From assembly GCA_012931725.1 (NCBI GenBank), contig CM022944.1, positions 11,437,448 to 11,501,447 of the forward strand: a stretch of 64,000 nt of DNA, in the 5' to 3' direction. This document shows, in pieces, positions 62,341 through 64,000 of this stretch; the first letter of the stretch is position 1; each line of letters begins with the position of its first letter. The notes beneath the pieces are model-generated. The model saw only the letters and a list, made by a program, of their open reading frames with translations, ran no database searches and was not told where the DNA came from. This DNA is from Litsea cubeba. Taxonomy: Eukaryota > Streptophyta > Magnoliopsida > Laurales > Lauraceae. Both the position numbers and the translations under genes were made by a program.

Positions 62341-62570
62341 AGTGGTACCAGGGCAAGTTCGTTAATACTAGCCCAAGTGGTACCAGGGTAAGTCCGTTAA
62401 TACTCTTATTCAGGAGGTTGCGGGATCGACTCCTGAGGAGGCCCCTGGGGTTGGAAAAATCCACCCTGGGACAAATGCATGATTACGGAGCCTCGTCTCC
62501 CGAAGTGTACACAACAGGCCCGGGTCCCTCGGCTCCAGCCTATACCCCTGTGGGGGGAAGCACCCCCTAC
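62333..62570 (+). mobile_element. tRNA-like SINE, copy 5 (most complete)
   Basis: A-box-like TAGCCCAAGTGG (62369-62380) and B-box-like GGATCGACTCC (62423-62433) are 42 bases apart, in the range of a long-variable-arm tRNA. The body ends CTGTGGGGGGAAGCACCCCC followed by TACAAA. The first ~35 bp (AGCCCAAGTGGTACCAGGGC) is tandemly duplicated at 62336. Confidence 0.65.
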
Positions 62571-64000
62571 AAATTTCCATGTCCAATTAGATCTTGGGTA
62601 CACAATGGGTCTCACCCATTTACAGCTTTGGTACCACACAGTGAAATGTAGGGCTAGGGTTTCTCCATGCCTAACTGGGCCAAACCTAAAGCTGTTGGGC
62701 CTTCTTCCATGATTTGACTTCCACTTGCACTTACCTTTACTCCACCATGTAAGCCAACAGGTCAGACTTTAGAGAGAATAATATGATAGTTGTTCACATT
62801 CAATGTAAAAGAAAGGGTTCTACTTCTGCCAAAGATAAAAAAAGATGTAAAGAAAGGGAAAGCAGCAAAAGCAATGGATCATGGCTAGGATCATCAACTC
62901 ATGATAACATCAGTGTTCTTGATTTTTTAACCCTAAGCCCCACATGTTCAGACTGAAGGGGACATAGATATACCCATTCATATCATCTGGTTGAGGGTAA
63001 TAAAATACTTCCTGACATGTACAAATTGGGGTGAGGATCTTATTCCTCTCATATAAAAACTAAAGGTGCACATCATCAATCATCAGGAGAGCATCTTATT
63101 CCCTGTGACATGTGCTTGTGCATGTGGGGCCCATGGTTAGGTGAAACAATATTGATCTGTCCCCACAATCATGCCCATACATAATCTTAGATTGGAAGAT
63201 CCTAGCTGTTCAATATGTAAGTTTTGTTGAATGTGGATCGTTCTTTGTCCCCACTTAGCCATCAATTGATGAAAATTCTTTGAATGGTTTGCTGTTGGAT
63301 TTGAGAGAGATCAATGGCTTAGATCAATCACACCACAGGCCCAGTGGTACTACGCATATCCTTTCTTGGGGATTATTGTAAGGGAAATTATGGGGTCCAT
63401 TTAGGCATCTGATTGTACACAACATACTGGAAGTTCCAAGAATTTCCTACATGGGAACACCCTAAACCTTTGATTGACTTCCTGCAATTACATATCTAAG
63501 ATTATAGCACAATGGACCATAAATACATTTAGATCTTCACATAGGATATCAGCAAGGCAACCCCATTTAGGGATACACATGGGTCAGGCCATGCTGGGCC
63601 AATCTTGTCCTTGCTTAGCCTATTTACTTATCGGCCATAACATCAAGGTGCAAGTCCATCCCACAAGCCTATTATAAATATTTGTTATATTTATTAGGCC
63701 GGACTGGCCATTTAATTGGACTTTCAGAATGGTATTGGTCCAATGGTCCTAGTAAAGCCCATTTAGTTATCAAGTGTAGAAAATAGACCTGCTCTAAATC
63801 CATGGACCTAAAAGTCATCCCAAATGCTTGCCAAGCACATTGATCTCAGTTGGAATCCAGTTTAGCCCAGCCCATTGCAACAACCCTAGCCCACTCCATG
63901 ACAGCACCATCAATCAATGTTTTGTTTGAATCACCAAAAGTCAATCATCTTATCTTATAATTGATAATTCCTTACTCATCAAGCCAATCAATACTCAACA
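62571..64000. other. Intergenic DNA to window end
   Basis: No gene, RNA gene or bounded transposon recognised. GGGCC/GGCCC-rich words near 63590-63760 recall the interior of the hAT MITE at 29277 but do not align clearly. Confidence 0.45.

Overview
The window is nuclear DNA from a flowering plant. Evidence: AT-rich spacers, GT-AG introns up to 5.6 kb, T-rich 3' splice sites, plant-specific gene families (a cyclophilin-RS protein, a PPR protein, pectin methylesterase and plant U-box fragments) and plant-type transposons (MULE, Helitron, PIF/Harbinger, hAT, Ty3/gypsy, L1-type LINE, tRNA-derived SINE). The abundant intronic transposon remnants would fit a large woody-plant genome, possibly a magnoliid, but the sequence alone does not settle this. 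No bacterial-type feature is present.

Three host loci can be supported. (1) A two-exon minus-strand gene (12777-14996) for a 136-residue protein with one membrane segment. (2) A minus-strand intronless PPR reading frame (24905-26185) resembling the first half of LOJ-type PPR proteins. It is cut short by an apparent one-base frameshift, and PPR-like remnants continue downstream. (3) A large plus-strand gene (5' UTR exon ending at 35515, coding exons 36707-58219) for a nuclear cyclophilin with a C-terminal arginine/serine domain. I reconstructed 13 coding exons totalling 2442 nt (813 aa), all phase-consistent.

Most of the rest is mobile DNA. Positions 1-2743 are the 3' end of a minus-strand Ty3/gypsy element. 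Positions 6518-8810 are a Pack-MULE with ~80 bp TIRs. It carries an intron-containing pectin methylesterase fragment, a PUB4-like fragment and a MULE transposase scrap. Positions 16521-19543 are a non-autonomous Helitron with textbook ends whose interior is almost entirely a ~148 bp tandem array in nested trimer/hexamer order. Positions 26442-28106 are a PIF/Harbinger-type element (TTA target duplication) filled with about 15 copies of an ~81 bp repeat. Two hAT-type MITEs with exact 8 bp target duplications follow at 28601-29078 and 29277-29620.

The cyclophilin introns are a transposon trap. They hold a gypsy gag scrap, four L1-type LINE 3' fragments, a 1 kb PIF-type element, copies of a ~140 bp MITE family, a foldback element, and a tandem duplication that copied a splice acceptor. 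Downstream, 61582-62570 is a cluster of at least five copies of a tRNA-like SINE in both orientations around a perfect 38 bp palindrome.

The most notable theme is tandem-repeat arrays confined within the termini of two unrelated DNA transposons (Helitron and PIF/Harbinger), together with the multi-gene Pack-MULE. All coordinates, repeat counts and alignments were read by eye.
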